NCBI GenBank assembly: GCA_003349915.1
Contig: QFXE01000002.1
Coordinates: forward strand, 88,183 to 152,182
DNA length: 64,000 bases
Reading direction: 5' to 3'
Source of the DNA: an endosymbiont of Escarpia spicata
GTDB taxonomy: Bacteria > Pseudomonadota > Gammaproteobacteria > Chromatiales > Chromatiaceae
Under the pieces are notes generated by a model that saw only the letters and a program-made list of their open reading frames with translations, was not told where the DNA came from and did not search any database. The translations under genes and the position numbers were made by a program. Numbering within the stretch: the stretch's first letter is position 1; every line of letters begins with the position of its first letter. Shown here piece by piece: positions 25,271 through 35,092 of this stretch.

Positions 25271-27463
25271 CTATGTCTCCAGCCGCAACACCACCGCACC
25301 CAGCGGAGGCAGCGTCAGAGATGCGGAGTAGTCCCGTCCCATCCAACTCACGTCTTCAGCGCGGATGACTCCGCCATTCCCCACATTGCTGCCGCCGTAG
25401 AACGCTGAATCGGAATTCAACACCTCGCGGTAGTTACCCGCGCGGCTGAGGCCGATGCGGTAGTTTTCCCGGGGGATCGGTGTAAAGTTGAGTATGATGA
25501 CTGCAACGTTGCCGTCGGTGCTCTTGCGCAGATAACTCAGCACCGACTGCGAACTGTCATTACAGTCGATCCATTCGAATCCCCCCTCTTCAAACTCCAC
25601 CTGATGCAAAGAGGTTTGCTCCTGGTAGAGATGGTTCAGATCGGAAATGAGGGTCTTCATCCCATTGTGAAGCGGGTGATCAAGCAGGAACCAGTCCAGC
25701 GCCTCGTCGTCATTCCACTCCCGTGCCTGAGCGAATTCGCTGCCCATGAAGAGTAGCTTCTTGCCAGGATAGGTGAACATGTAAGTGTAGAGCAGTCGCA
25801 GGGCGGCGAATTTCTGCCACTCGTCCCCTGGCATTTTGTTGATCATTGAGCCTTTGCCATGCACAACCTCGTCGTGGGAGAAGGGCAGGACGAAATTCTC
25901 GGTAAAAGCATAGAGCAGACCAAAGGTCAGCAGGTCGTGATGGTAGTGGCGGTAGACCGGATCTTTCGATACATAGGAGAGCGTGTCGTGCATCCAGCCC
26001 ATGTTCCACTTCATGCTGAAACCCAGGCCTCCCAGCCAGGTGGGGCGCGAAACCTGGGGCCAGGCGGTGGACTCCTCGGCGATCATCAGGGTGCCGGGGT
26101 GGAGTTCGTGGGTGGTGCTGTTGAGTTCCCGCATGAAGTCGACAGCTTCAAGATTTTCTCTTCCGCCATGCTCGTTGGGGAGCCAGTCGCCAGGTTCCCG
26201 CGAGTAGTCGAGGTAGAGCATGGAGGCGACGGCATCGACCCGCAAACCATCGAGGTGGAACTCTTCCATCCAGTAGATTGCACTGGATATCAAGAAGTTA
26301 CGTACTTCATTTCGGCCAAAGTTGAAGATTAGAGTGCCCCAGTCCCGGTGCTCACCCCGGCGGGGGTCCTCATGTTCGTAGAGTGCCGAACCATCGAATT
26401 GCGCCAGCGCATGTCGGTCGCGGGGAAAGTGGGCGGGTACCCAGTCCAGTATCACGCCAATACCGTTTTTGTGCAGATGATCGATGAAATAGCGGAAATC
26501 GTCCGGTGTGCCGAAACGGCTGGTCGGGGCGAAGTAGCCGGTCGTCTGATAGCCCCAAGAGCCGTCAAAAGGGTGTTCGGTAATCGGCAGCAGTTCTACA
26601 TGGGTGAAACCAGTCTCTTTGATATGGTCGCAGAGCCGATGGGCCAGTTTCCGGTAGTTAAGAAATCCACCATCGATGTCTTTCTGCCAGGAGCCGAGGT
26701 GCACTTCATAGACTGACATGGGTGACTGTTGCCAGTTGAGTTTTTCACGCGCTTCAATCCAGTCATCATCTTCCCACTGATACTCCGTGTCCGCCATTAC
26801 CACGGCGGCGGTCTCGGGGCGCATCTGGAAGTGGTTGCCATAGGGGTCGGCACGCAGCGAGATGTCACCATCCTGGGCGAGAACCTCGAATTTATAGAAG
26901 GCGCCGGTAGCCAGCCCGGGAATAAACAGCTCCCAAATACCGGAACCGCCACGTGCGCGCATTGGATATACGCGTCCATCCCATTGGTTGAAGTCGCCGA
27001 CGATGGAGATGCGCTCGGCATTGGGTGCCCAAACGGCAAACAGGATGCCGGGAATCCCTTCGGCCTCATGGGGATGGGCGCCGAGAAAACGGTAGGCGTG
27101 GCGATGTCGCCCTTCGCCGAAAAGGTGGACATCGAAATCCTGCAACTGTGGTGTGAAGCAGTAGGGGTCGAATTGTTGCTGTTCGATGCCGTACTCATCC
27201 TCCCAAATGATTTCAATGCGCTCCGCTAAGTCTGCTGAATTGAAATGGCCCTCGAAAAGATCAGTACCCTCGATACGTTGCAATTCTGTATCAGAGTCGC
27301 TTAGACGGATGCGGCGAGCCCGTGGCTGAAATACCCTGAAGACGGTGGAATCCCCCTCGACATGCCTGCCGAGGACTTCAAATGGATCGTGGTGCCTGGC
27401 TTCCAGGATTCGCTGCAGGGGTTCGGAGATATTCTGGGCGTGAGACTGTTTCATCAACTTCAT
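25271..27463 (-). CDS. glgB: 1,4-alpha-glucan branching enzyme
   Basis: A 730-residue GH13 enzyme. It has two N-terminal beta domains (the second, a CBM48, at about 125-220), the catalytic barrel with nucleophile Asp in Gly-Leu-Arg-Val-Asp-Ala-Val, acid/base Glu in Met-Ile-Ala-Glu-Glu-Ser and the transition-state Asp in [10 protein letters not shown], and a C-terminal beta domain. It introduces alpha-1,6 branches into glycogen. It is transcribed divergently from glgC across a 117-base spacer. Confidence 0.97.
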   Translation of the reverse strand: MKLMKQSHAQNISEPLQRILEARHHDPFEVLGRHVEGDSTVFRVFQPRARRIRLSDSDTELQRIEGTDLFEGHFNSADLAERIEIIWEDEYGIEQQQFDPYCFTPQLQDFDVHLFGEGRHRHAYRFLGAHPHEAEGIPGILFAVWAPNAERISIVGDFNQWDGRVYPMRARGGSGIWELFIPGLATGAFYKFEVLAQDGDISLRADPYGNHFQMRPETAAVVMADTEYQWEDDDWIEAREKLNWQQSPMSVYEVHLGSWQKDIDGGFLNYRKLAHRLCDHIKETGFTHVELLPITEHPFDGSWGYQTTGYFAPTSRFGTPDDFRYFIDHLHKNGIGVILDWVPAHFPRDRHALAQFDGSALYEHEDPRRGEHRDWGTLIFNFGRNEVRNFLISSAIYWMEEFHLDGLRVDAVASMLYLDYSREPGDWLPNEHGGRENLEAVDFMRELNSTTHELHPGTLMIAEESTAWPQVSRPTWLGGLGFSMKWNMGWMHDTLSYVSKDPVYRHYHHDLLTFGLLYAFTENFVLPFSHDEVVHGKGSMINKMPGDEWQKFAALRLLYTYMFTYPGKKLLFMGSEFAQAREWNDDEALDWFLLDHPLHNGMKTLISDLNHLYQEQTSLHQVEFEEGGFEWIDCNDSSQSVLSYLRKSTDGNVAVIILNFTPIPRENYRIGLSRAGNYREVLNSDSAFYGGSNVGNGGVIRAEDVSWMGRDYSASLTLPPLGAVVLRLET

Positions 27464-27580
27464 TCCGGACAGTAACGGCTACGCGTCGAGGGAACATGAT
27501 GTTACCATAAGGCAGCGTCGATGCGGGGCTTTATCGGTCGCTGTTGTTGTTATCTGTAGAAGGTCACGGAGGGTAGTTTT

Positions 27581-28846
27581 ATGTCCGACCAAAATCCACG
27601 TTTTGTCAGTCGCCTGACGAGAAACACACTGGCACTCATTTTGGCGGGAGGACGGGGTTCGCGCCTGAAAAATCTGACCCAATGGCGTTCCAAGCCTTCG
27701 GTTCCTTTCGGGGGGAAGTTTCGGATTGTGGATTTTCCACTGTCAAATTGTATTAATTCCGGTATTCGCCGTATTGGTGTGCTGACTCAGTACAAGGCGC
27801 ACTCTCTGATTCTGCACATCCAGCGCGGTTGGGGATTTCTGCGGGGCGAGTTTGGCGAGTTCGTGGAGCTGCTTCCAGCCCAACAGCGTATCGAAAGCAG
27901 TTGGTATGAAGGGACTGCTGACGCGGTCTACCAGAATCTGGATATTTTGCGCAGTCACGCACCGGACTATGTGTTGATCCTGGCAGGCGACCACATCTAC
28001 AAGATGGACTACGGCACCATGGTGGCGGAACACGTTGAGTCGGGTGCTGATATGACGGTGGGTTGTATCGAGGTGGATCTGGAAACTGCAAAAGAGTTTG
28101 GCGTGATGAGCGTCGACGATGAGCACCAGGTCCTTGAGTTTTCTGAGAAACCTGACAATCCCCAGCACATGCCGGGGCGGGACGATGTGGCTTTGGCCTC
28201 CATGGGTATCTACGTATTCAATACCAAGTTCCTCTTTGAGCAACTGATAAAGGATGCGGATACACCGGATTCTTCCCATGACTTCGGTAAGGACATTATC
28301 CCGAGAGTCATCGAAAAGTACCGTATCATGGCCTACCCGTTCAATGATGTAGAGAGCGGGAAACAGGCCTATTGGCGCGATGTGGGTACTATCGATGCAT
28401 TTTGGTCAGCCAATCTGGAGCTGATCGGGGTGACTCCGCCGCTAAACCTGTATGACCGGAGCTGGCCTATCTGGACCTATCAGGAGCAGCTGCCGCCGGC
28501 TAAATTTGTTTTTGATGATGAAGAGCGGCGTGGCATGGCTGTGGATTCGATGGTCTCCGGCGGTTGCGTTATCTCCGGGGCGACAGTGAGAAACTCCCTG
28601 CTGTTTTCCAACGTCAGGGTCAACTCCTACAGTTCAGTTGAGGATTCGGTGGTGCTGCCTGATGTCAATATTGGGCGCAACTGCACTATTCGCAAAGCAG
28701 TCATTGATCGAGGTTGTGAGATTCCCGAGGGCACTATCATTGGCGAAGATGCCGTAGCCGATGCGGAACGTTTCCTGGTATCTGATGGTGGTGTGGTATT
28801 GGTAACACCGGAGATGCTGGGGCAGGTCATTCACCACGTACGATAA
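27581..28846 (+). CDS. glgC: Glucose-1-phosphate adenylyltransferase
   Basis: A 421-residue enzyme forming ADP-glucose, the committed step of glycogen synthesis. The N-terminal nucleotide motif Leu-Ala-Gly-Gly-Arg-Gly-Ser-Arg-Leu and Lys-Pro-Ser-Val-Pro-Phe-Gly-Gly-Lys are clear, as is the catalytic Gly-Asp-His-Ile-Tyr-Lys-Met-Asp. A left-handed beta-helix tail with allosteric sites occupies the last 120 residues. GGAGGG precedes the ATG. The GH57 gene starts 15 bases downstream, so glgC, GH57 and malQ are likely one transcript. Confidence 0.97.
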   Translation: MSDQNPRFVSRLTRNTLALILAGGRGSRLKNLTQWRSKPSVPFGGKFRIVDFPLSNCINSGIRRIGVLTQYKAHSLILHIQRGWGFLRGEFGEFVELLPAQQRIESSWYEGTADAVYQNLDILRSHAPDYVLILAGDHIYKMDYGTMVAEHVESGADMTVGCIEVDLETAKEFGVMSVDDEHQVLEFSEKPDNPQHMPGRDDVALASMGIYVFNTKFLFEQLIKDADTPDSSHDFGKDIIPRVIEKYRIMAYPFNDVESGKQAYWRDVGTIDAFWSANLELIGVTPPLNLYDRSWPIWTYQEQLPPAKFVFDDEERRGMAVDSMVSGGCVISGATVRNSLLFSNVRVNSYSSVEDSVVLPDVNIGRNCTIRKAVIDRGCEIPEGTIIGEDAVADAERFLVSDGGVVLVTPEMLGQVIHHVR

Positions 28847-28861
28847 CGAGAAAAATCAATC

Positions 28862-30568
28862 ATGAGTGAGAGTAAGAACCGGTTGAGGGTAGTCTTCTGC
28901 TGGCACATGCATCAGCCTTACTACAAGGGGCCGGAGCATAGTGACTACCATCTTCCCTGGGTCTATCTGCACGGTATCAAAGACTATGCGGATATGGCGG
29001 CCCACCTGGAGCACAATCCAAAGTCGAAGGCGGTGGTGAATTTTGCCCCTGTTCTGCTGGAGCAGATCGACGACTATGCGGGTCAGATCAAAGCCTGGCT
29101 GGAGTTCGGCACACTGATCCGCGATCCACTGCTGGCAGCGCTTGCCGGGCCGGGACTTCCGGTGGATCAGGATTCCCGCAAGGAGCTGGTTTCAGCCTGC
29201 CTGCGTGCCAATGAACGTCGCTTGATCCACCGTTTCAAGCACTATTCCCGACTGGCTGACCTCGCCTCCAAAGTGTTGGAGGAGGATACGCTGATACCCT
29301 ATCTAAACGATCACTTCATGGTGGATCTTCTTGTCTGGTATCACCTGGCCTGGGTGGGTGAGTGCGTGCGACTCAACGATATTCGCATTCGTTCGCTGCA
29401 GAGTAAGGGGTATGGTTATGATATCAGTGACCGGCGTCGCTTGGTGGAGTTGATCGGTGAAGAGTTGACCCGGGTAACAGACCGTTATCGCAAACTGGCT
29501 GAAAATGGGCAGGTGGAACTCTCCGTCACTCCCTATGCTCACCCGATCGTGCCCTTGCTGATGGATATTGAGTCAACCAAAGAGGCGATGCCCTATGCGG
29601 AAATGCCCGAGCTGAAAAGCTATCCGGGCGGGGAGGCGAGGGCGCGCTGGCATGTGCGCAAAGGTGTCGACGTGTTTAAGAAACACTTTGGCTTCTCGCC
29701 TGCCGGATGTTGGCCATCGGAGGGGGCGGTGAGTGAAGTAACGCTCAAACTGCTGGAAGAGGAGGGTTTTCTCTGGGCCGCGACCGGTCAACAGGTATTG
29801 CATAATAGCCTCTCTGTCAGCAATGAAGGTGATCATATGCCGGAAAACTGGGTCCACACTCCCTACAGGGTTCGGGAAGGCGGTCTGAACATGTTTTTCC
29901 GGGACGACGGACTCTCTGATCTGATCGGTTTTACCTATGGTGATTGGCATGCCGACGACGCAGTTGGAGATCTGATCAACCATTTGGAGAATATTGCCAA
30001 TGCCTGTGGGGATAATCCCAATGCAGTGGTCTCCATCATCATGGACGGGGAAAATGCCTGGGAGTATTACCCCCATAATGGCAGTTACTTTCTGAACGCC
30101 ATGTATGACCGGCTGTCCAACCATCCACGGTTTGAGCTAACCACATTTTCCGAGTCTCTTGCGCAGCAGACAAAGCCCTCTCCGAGGCTTCCAAAACTGG
30201 TTGCCGGAAGTTGGGTCTATGGCACCTTTTCGACCTGGATCGGCGATCATGACAAGAACCGGGCCTGGGATATGCTGGGGGATGCAAAAGTAGCCTATGA
30301 TCAGGCGGTTGCAGATGGTGACTTTTCTGCGCAGCAGATGGAGGAACTTGAGCGGCAACTGGCTATCTGTGAGGGGTCTGACTGGTTCTGGTGGTTTGGT
30401 GACTACAATCCCAGTGGTACAGTGAGTGATTTTGAGAGTCTCTTTCGTCGCCAACTTTCCCACCTTTATGAGCTACTGGGCATCAATGAACCCGCCTATC
30501 TTGGAGAGGTGTTTACCAAGGGTAGCGGTGATCCTGCGCTTGGCGGCGTGATGAAAAAAAGCGATTGA
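28862..30568 (+). CDS. Glycoside hydrolase family 57 protein
   Basis: A 568-residue GH57 enzyme. The N-terminal barrel carries the His-Met-His-Gln-Pro-Tyr-Tyr motif; the probable nucleophile Glu lies in Gly-Cys-Trp-Pro-Ser-Glu-Gly, and the Met-Asp-Gly-Glu-Asn-Ala-Trp-Glu segment holds the acid/base Asp. Family members cleave or transfer alpha-glucans (amylase, amylopullulanase, 4-alpha-glucanotransferase). The exact activity cannot be told from sequence. Placement between glgC and malQ points to glycogen remodelling or turnover in the cytoplasm; no signal peptide is seen. Confidence 0.9.
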   Translation: MSESKNRLRVVFCWHMHQPYYKGPEHSDYHLPWVYLHGIKDYADMAAHLEHNPKSKAVVNFAPVLLEQIDDYAGQIKAWLEFGTLIRDPLLAALAGPGLPVDQDSRKELVSACLRANERRLIHRFKHYSRLADLASKVLEEDTLIPYLNDHFMVDLLVWYHLAWVGECVRLNDIRIRSLQSKGYGYDISDRRRLVELIGEELTRVTDRYRKLAENGQVELSVTPYAHPIVPLLMDIESTKEAMPYAEMPELKSYPGGEARARWHVRKGVDVFKKHFGFSPAGCWPSEGAVSEVTLKLLEEEGFLWAATGQQVLHNSLSVSNEGDHMPENWVHTPYRVREGGLNMFFRDDGLSDLIGFTYGDWHADDAVGDLINHLENIANACGDNPNAVVSIIMDGENAWEYYPHNGSYFLNAMYDRLSNHPRFELTTFSESLAQQTKPSPRLPKLVAGSWVYGTFSTWIGDHDKNRAWDMLGDAKVAYDQAVADGDFSAQQMEELERQLAICEGSDWFWWFGDYNPSGTVSDFESLFRRQLSHLYELLGINEPAYLGEVFTKGSGDPALGGVMKKSD

Positions 30569-30613
30569 TCCCATTTTTTCAAACTCCGACAGTCGCCTAA
30601 AAGGATAAGTAGT

Positions 30614-32110
30614 ATGGATTATAGCCAGACCGATGGCGGCGAAAGCCTGTCCGGGGCATTGGGCAGCCGTCGGGCCGGGATATTGTTGCACATTAGCTCA
30701 CTGCCAGGCCCCGGAAAGATTGGGACTCTTGGCAGTCATGCCTATCGATTTGTTGATTTTCTCCATGCGGCAGGGATGACAGTTTGGCAGATATTGCCGG
30801 TAGGTCCGACCCAGGCTGACGGCTCACCCTATCAGAGCAGTTCTGTTCATGCGGGCAATCCTCGTTTTATCAGCCTTGAGCCCGTGATAGAGGAGGGTTG
30901 GCTGGATGAGTTGCCGTTGGAAGAAAGTAGCTTCTCTGACAACGGACGCACCTTCGCCCTCAGTCTCGCCTGGGAGGGGTTCAAGGATCGGGCTTCTGAT
31001 GAAGACAGAGCCGAACTCGATCGTTTCTGTGCCGAGCAGGGTCATTGGCTGGACGACTACTGTCTGTTCCAGGCACTCCATTCTGAGCAGGGTGGATGCT
31101 GGTGGGAGTGGCTGGCACCTTTGCGGGACCGAAATCCACAGGCGTTGGCTGAAGCCAGAGCCCGCCTGTGCAACCAGATTCAATATACCCGTTTCGAACA
31201 GTTTCTCTTTTTCCGTCAGTGGTTTCGCCTGAAATCCTACGCCAACGAACGCGGCATCCTTCTGTTTGGTGATGTGCCGATCTTCGTCGCTCATGATAGC
31301 GCGGAAGCCTGGTCGCATCGCGCGATGTTTGATCTGTTGGAAGACGGGCAGCCCCGGGCGGTAGCAGGCGTACCGCCGGACTATTTCTCCGAAACCGGAC
31401 AACGTTGGGGAAACCCGCTCTATCGATGGGAACAGATGGAAGAGGACGGTTTTTCGTTCTGGATAGAACGTATGGAGACTCAATCGGCGCTTTGCGATCT
31501 TATCCGTATTGACCATTTTCGTGGTTTTGAGGCCTATTGGGAGATCCCGGCAACGGAGGAGACGGCAGTCAACGGCAGATGGGTTCCCGCCCCCGGAGAA
31601 AAGCTGTTCAAGAAATTATATGAGGATCTACCGCACCTGGAACTGGTGGCAGAAGATCTGGGGATTATCACACCTGAGGTAGAGGCCCTGAGAAAAAGTC
31701 ACGGCTTGCCAGGTATGAAAATTTTGCAGTTTGCCTTCTCCGGGGGGGCAGACAACCCGTACCTACCGTTCAGACATACAAGGGATTCAGTGGTTTATAC
31801 AGGCACCCATGACAACGATACCAGCCTTGGTTGGTATAACAGTCTGGATGATGCTGAAAGGGTGCAGGTAGACAATTATCTGGGACGATCCCGGGAGATC
31901 ATGCCCTGGCCCCTGATTCGATGTGCCTTGTCATCCTGTGCCAATATGGCGATTTTACCGATGCAGGATGTATTGGGCCTGGGACGGGATCATCGCATGA
32001 ACACCCCTGGAACCACCGAGGGAAACTGGCAGTGGCGATTTAGATGGGATCAGGTGGAAGAAGATCTTCCCGAACGGTTGCGGCATCGGGTTATGCAATA
32101 TGGCCGCTAG
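30614..32110 (+). CDS. malQ: 4-alpha-glucanotransferase
   Basis: A 498-residue GH77 amylomaltase. It begins with the Arg-Arg-Ala-Gly-Ile-Leu-Leu-His-Ile-Ser-Ser-Leu-Pro motif. Catalytic residues are visible as nucleophile Asp in Arg-Ile-Asp-His-Phe-Arg, acid/base Glu in Val-Ala-Glu-Asp-Leu-Gly and Asp in Gly-Thr-His-Asp-Asn-Asp. It disproportionates short malto-oligosaccharides, complementing the GH57 enzyme upstream. It is the last gene of the glycogen run. Confidence 0.96.
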   Translation: MDYSQTDGGESLSGALGSRRAGILLHISSLPGPGKIGTLGSHAYRFVDFLHAAGMTVWQILPVGPTQADGSPYQSSSVHAGNPRFISLEPVIEEGWLDELPLEESSFSDNGRTFALSLAWEGFKDRASDEDRAELDRFCAEQGHWLDDYCLFQALHSEQGGCWWEWLAPLRDRNPQALAEARARLCNQIQYTRFEQFLFFRQWFRLKSYANERGILLFGDVPIFVAHDSAEAWSHRAMFDLLEDGQPRAVAGVPPDYFSETGQRWGNPLYRWEQMEEDGFSFWIERMETQSALCDLIRIDHFRGFEAYWEIPATEETAVNGRWVPAPGEKLFKKLYEDLPHLELVAEDLGIITPEVEALRKSHGLPGMKILQFAFSGGADNPYLPFRHTRDSVVYTGTHDNDTSLGWYNSLDDAERVQVDNYLGRSREIMPWPLIRCALSSCANMAILPMQDVLGLGRDHRMNTPGTTEGNWQWRFRWDQVEEDLPERLRHRVMQYGR

Positions 32111-32527
32111 CAAGATCGTTGTTTTATCTGAATAGCGGGCGAAAAAAAACCGCTTCAGAAAAAGCCTGAAGCGGTATATACCAAAGGAGGATGGAGGAGA
32201 TAAGCCTGGATGGGTGGGGCTTGCTGCCTGAATCCACCCCTCCTGACTTGGCAACATTTGACCATATGCTGAGTTGTCGGCGCATTGAGAAATCGCAACA
32301 ATCAGGAAATGTTTATTAATGCTTGTTTTATAAAATAATTTCTGCGAGAAAATTGATCGTTTTTAACAATGGTACTGTGTTGAAAAGCGCTTTGGAGTTG
32401 CTGCTGAAATATCGAATTGTAAACAAATGTAACCAGGATTGACGGGGCAGTTTGTTTCTCATCCAATATATGGGTAGGAAAACTGCGTATTGCGCTGTGG
32501 GTTACTTGGATAAAATAGGAAATAAAG
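32111..32527. other. Intergenic region with hairpin and possible small RNA
   Basis: About 417 bases without a supported protein gene. A 10-bp perfect hairpin (ACCGCTTCAG at 32149-32158, CTGAAGCGGT at 32166-32175) has an A run on its left, so read on the minus strand it is a good intrinsic terminator. With no minus-strand gene upstream, a small RNA ending here is possible. The plus strand just after it is GGA-rich (32181-32220). The rest is AT-rich and likely holds the promoter of the next gene. Confidence 0.4.
32149..32175 (-). terminator. Intrinsic terminator read on the minus strand
   Basis: A 10-bp perfect stem with a 7-base loop; on the minus strand it is followed by eight T. On the plus strand it lacks a T run, so it would serve malQ only poorly. 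Confidence 0.6.
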
Positions 32528-32977
32528 ATGATTGATGTAAAAGGGGATTTCGGAAAACTTCTGATACTTGGGCTTTTGTTGTGTTTGGCCATGTTCCACC
32601 CGCTGGGTAATGCCGCCGTCGACTGTAAGGGAATGAGTCAATCGAGCTGTTCGGGCAATTCCTCCTGTACCTGGGTGAAAGGCTACAAAGCCAAAAGTGG
32701 AAAACAAGTCAAAGGCTACTGCCGGGCGAAACCTGGTAAGGCAAAAAAAAGTAGTAAGACAGATGCCAAGCACGAAAAAGCGGAATCATCAGTGAGCAAG
32801 AAAAGTGGAAAGAAAGAAAAGGCTGCAAAGAAAGAAAAGGATAAAAAGGCCGAAGCAAAAGTAGATAAGAAAGAGAAGAAGGCTAAAAAGGACAAAAAAG
32901 CTAAAAAAGCCAAGAAGGCTAAGAAGGACAAGAAAGGTAAAAAGGATAAAAAAAGTTCCAAAAGCAAGGAAAAGTAG
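32528..32977 (+). CDS. Secreted lysine-rich repeat protein
   Basis: A 149-residue protein I cannot assign to a named family. A signal peptide (about 1-29, hydrophobic core then Gly-Asn-Ala-Ala) precedes a short four-Cys module (about 32-66) whose Cys spacing suggests two disulfides. The remainder, about 75 residues, is almost all Lys, Ala, Glu, Asp and Ser in short repeats such as Lys-Lys-Ala-Lys-Lys, resembling histone H1-like tails. It would be an exported, strongly basic protein able to bind DNA, polysaccharide or other anionic polymers. The repeat tail may vary in length between strains. Confidence 0.75.
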   Translation: MIDVKGDFGKLLILGLLLCLAMFHPLGNAAVDCKGMSQSSCSGNSSCTWVKGYKAKSGKQVKGYCRAKPGKAKKSSKTDAKHEKAESSVSKKSGKKEKAAKKEKDKKAEAKVDKKEKKAKKDKKAKKAKKAKKDKKGKKDKKSSKSKEK

Positions 32978-33064
32978 GTAGCGCAACTACCTCAGCCGGG
33001 ACCGCATGGAGCGGTGACGGCTAACCCCAAAAAGGGTTGATGATATTTCGTCAGCCCTTTTTTT
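32977..33064 (+). terminator. Structured 3' UTR ending in an intrinsic terminator
   Basis: Starting at the stop codon, three hairpins follow in series: GGTAG/CTACC (32977-32991); a nested AGCCG/CGGCT stem enclosing ACCGC-ATGGA-GCGGT (32994-33022); and AACCC/GGGTT (33023-33038). The last competes with a terminator stem (33031-33043 with 33048-33060) followed by seven T. The terminator itself is well supported; a regulatory role for the other hairpins is speculative. Confidence 0.7.
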
Positions 33065-33084
33065 GTGCCACTTCTGGAGGGAGA

Positions 33085-34173
33085 CTAGTCGGCAAATTTC
33101 CTGGCGATTGAATGGAACTCATCGTTGATATGCTCGAAGGCATCCACGACTTCCGGATCAAAATGGCCGCCGCGGCCTTGGCGGATGATATCACTGGCTT
33201 TTTCGTGAGAAAAAGCGGGTTTATATACCCTTTTTGAGATCAGGGCGTCATAGACGTCAGCGACCGCCATCAGGCGTCCGGAAAAGGGAATTTCCTGGCC
33301 GGAGAGACCGTTCGGATAACCGCTGCCATCCCACTTTTCATGGTGGCTGTAGGCGATCTCACGGGCAATCAGGAGGAAGGATGAGTCGGGATTTCCCTGC
33401 AGTTTCTCTGCCTCGATGATGGCGTCTCTTCCATAAACGGCGTGGTTCTTCATCTCTTCGAACTCATCCTCAGTAAGCTTCCCCGGTTTCAGAAGGATGC
33501 TGTCACGGATGCCTACTTTGCCGATATCGTGCAGTGGAGCCGATTTGTAGAGCTGCTCGATATAGTCATCCGTCAGGAGAGAGGTAAAGCTGGGTTGTTT
33601 TCTCAACTCTTCGGCCAATGCCTTGACATAGTATTGAGTGCGTCGAATATGGTTGCCTGTCTCATTGTCACGAGTCTCCGCCAGAGTAGCCATGGCAAGA
33701 ATGGTGGTGTCTTTTGCCATTGCGAGTTCTTTGGTCCGGCCCTTGACCCGCTCTTCCAGAATCTGGTTTTGGTTCGCCAGTGCCTCCCTGGCCTGTTTCA
33801 GTGTGAGGTGTGTCTTTACCCTTGCAAGGACGATCGCAGTGGATATAGGTTTAGTAATATAATCGACGGCGCCCAGCGCCAGTCCCCGTGTCTGATCACT
33901 CTCTTCACCCATTGCGGTGATAAAGATAACCGGTATGTCGCGGGTCGTCTCATCAGCCTTGAGCCGTTGACAGACTTCATAGCCGTCCATTCCGGGCATC
34001 ATGATGTCAAGTAAAACCAGGTCGGGCATAGGCTGGCTTTTCACTCGTTCCAGCGCTTCCAGTCCGTTTCTGGCTGCAGTCAGCCGATAATCCTTTTTCA
34101 GCAGGTGCATGAGCACCGTAATGTTTGCGGGTTCATCGTCGACCAGCAGTAGAGTGGGTTTAGTATCCGGCAT
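33085..34173 (-). CDS. Response regulator with HD-GYP phosphodiesterase domain (RpfG-like)
   Basis: A 362-residue two-domain regulator. The receiver domain (about 6-120) has the Asp-Asp-Glu pocket and phospho-acceptor Asp56 in Leu-Leu-Asp-Ile-Met-Met-Pro. A short coiled linker (about 125-160) leads to an HD-GYP domain with the metal-binding His-Asp-Ile-Gly-Lys and the His-His-Glu-Lys-Trp-Asp-Gly-Ser-Gly-Tyr-Pro signature. It should degrade cyclic di-GMP in response to phosphorylation. The frame is open to 34254, but the extra 27 residues are partly encoded by a REP palindrome, so ATG 34173 is the real start. No partner kinase is adjacent. Confidence 0.93.
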   Translation of the reverse strand: MPDTKPTLLLVDDEPANITVLMHLLKKDYRLTAARNGLEALERVKSQPMPDLVLLDIMMPGMDGYEVCQRLKADETTRDIPVIFITAMGEESDQTRGLALGAVDYITKPISTAIVLARVKTHLTLKQAREALANQNQILEERVKGRTKELAMAKDTTILAMATLAETRDNETGNHIRRTQYYVKALAEELRKQPSFTSLLTDDYIEQLYKSAPLHDIGKVGIRDSILLKPGKLTEDEFEEMKNHAVYGRDAIIEAEKLQGNPDSSFLLIAREIAYSHHEKWDGSGYPNGLSGQEIPFSGRLMAVADVYDALISKRVYKPAFSHEKASDIIRQGRGGHFDPEVVDAFEHINDEFHSIARKFAD

Positions 34174-34482
34174 TCTTTTGTTCTCAAACAACGGGTGTTT
34201 TCTGAATCGTTGGTCATTGTTTGCCGGATCCGCTACGCTTGATCCGGCAAACAAGAATCAGCAGGCGCGAAGGATGAATGAGGGGATCAAGTGTCGCTGA
34301 TCCGCTAATTGCATCTTCTCCGACCGAAGACTAGCAGATATTATAGAGGCGGCGAGTCTGATTTTATCGATAACCGTGAGGTGTTAAGAATTTCAGTGCT
34401 CTCCTTCAATCATTGTGCGCCTTGCGCTTGTGTGCAAGGTCAGACCGACGGATCGTGATGCCACCATGAATAAGGCGGGATA
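34174..34482. other. Intergenic region with REP copies
   Basis: This divergent spacer holds a REP-like palindrome at 34219-34252 and a degenerate inverted copy at 34283-34302. I see no gene. Promoters for the HD-GYP gene and for the secreted unknown should lie here but I cannot place them. Confidence 0.5.
34219..34252 (-). repeat. REP-like palindrome
   Basis: A near-perfect palindrome with 12-bp arms beginning GTTTGCCGGATC and ending GATCCGGCAAAC, around CGCTACGCTT. It shares the core of the 25181-25267 pair but lacks the GTAG foot. A degenerate inverted partner (GGATCAAG...CTGATCC) is at 34283-34302. Confidence 0.75.
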
Positions 34483-35040
34483 ATGAGAAAAACAACAATC
34501 CGTTCGAAACTGCTGTTTCCCACTCTGCTTTTGTTGTCATTGGCGGGTTATGCAGCATCCGCTGAAGAGAGCTGTATCCGGGAGGTCTTCGGCGATTTCT
34601 GTCTGGGCGGAAGCATGAACAACCAGCTTGCAAAGCGGGCTGTTCAGAGAGAGCCGCAGCAGAGGGGTGAGCGATCCGGGGTGATCTATCCCGTGGATAG
34701 AGACAAGATCTATGTTATGGCGTTTAAAGGGACGATTTACAAGGTGCTGCGCACTTATGAACCGACCACCCAAGTTGCTTTCAAAGATTTTAAACGTCGT
34801 TTACAGGAAAAATACGGCAAATCAGTGGACCAGAGCCAATATCCCACTTATGTTCACAGCACTGCGGGAAAGATTGGTGCAATACGCCGTGGTGAGGCAA
34901 CTGCACTCCATATCTGGCAGTTGGAGGGAGAACCCTGGCGGGTAGAACTAGGCTGGACGCGAAAGCTGGGGATATCTATCGCTTATCTCGTCAATAGTCT
35001 GGACTTGCAGCAGCAGATGGAAGCGGACAAAGGGCTGTAA
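34483..35040 (+). CDS. Secreted protein of unknown function
   Basis: A 185-residue protein with a clear signal peptide (about 1-27, cleavage after Ala-Ala-Ser-Ala). The mature part begins with a Cys-containing segment (two Cys near residues 31 and 40), has a charged middle and a beta-rich C-terminal half. I recognise no family. It is flanked by the HD-GYP gene and by mtaB on the opposite strand, so it is probably transcribed alone and acts in the periplasm. Confidence 0.75.
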   Translation: MRKTTIRSKLLFPTLLLLSLAGYAASAEESCIREVFGDFCLGGSMNNQLAKRAVQREPQQRGERSGVIYPVDRDKIYVMAFKGTIYKVLRTYEPTTQVAFKDFKRRLQEKYGKSVDQSQYPTYVHSTAGKIGAIRRGEATALHIWQLEGEPWRVELGWTRKLGISIAYLVNSLDLQQQMEADKGL

Positions 35041-35092
35041 AGTAACCCGGACTATGCTGAATAAATACTAAAATTTAAGGTTTCGCTGAACC

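Noticed and set aside
34174..34254. 27-residue N-terminal extension of the HD-GYP regulator
   Set aside because: It is encoded largely by a REP palindrome, and the receiver domain begins normally after ATG 34173.
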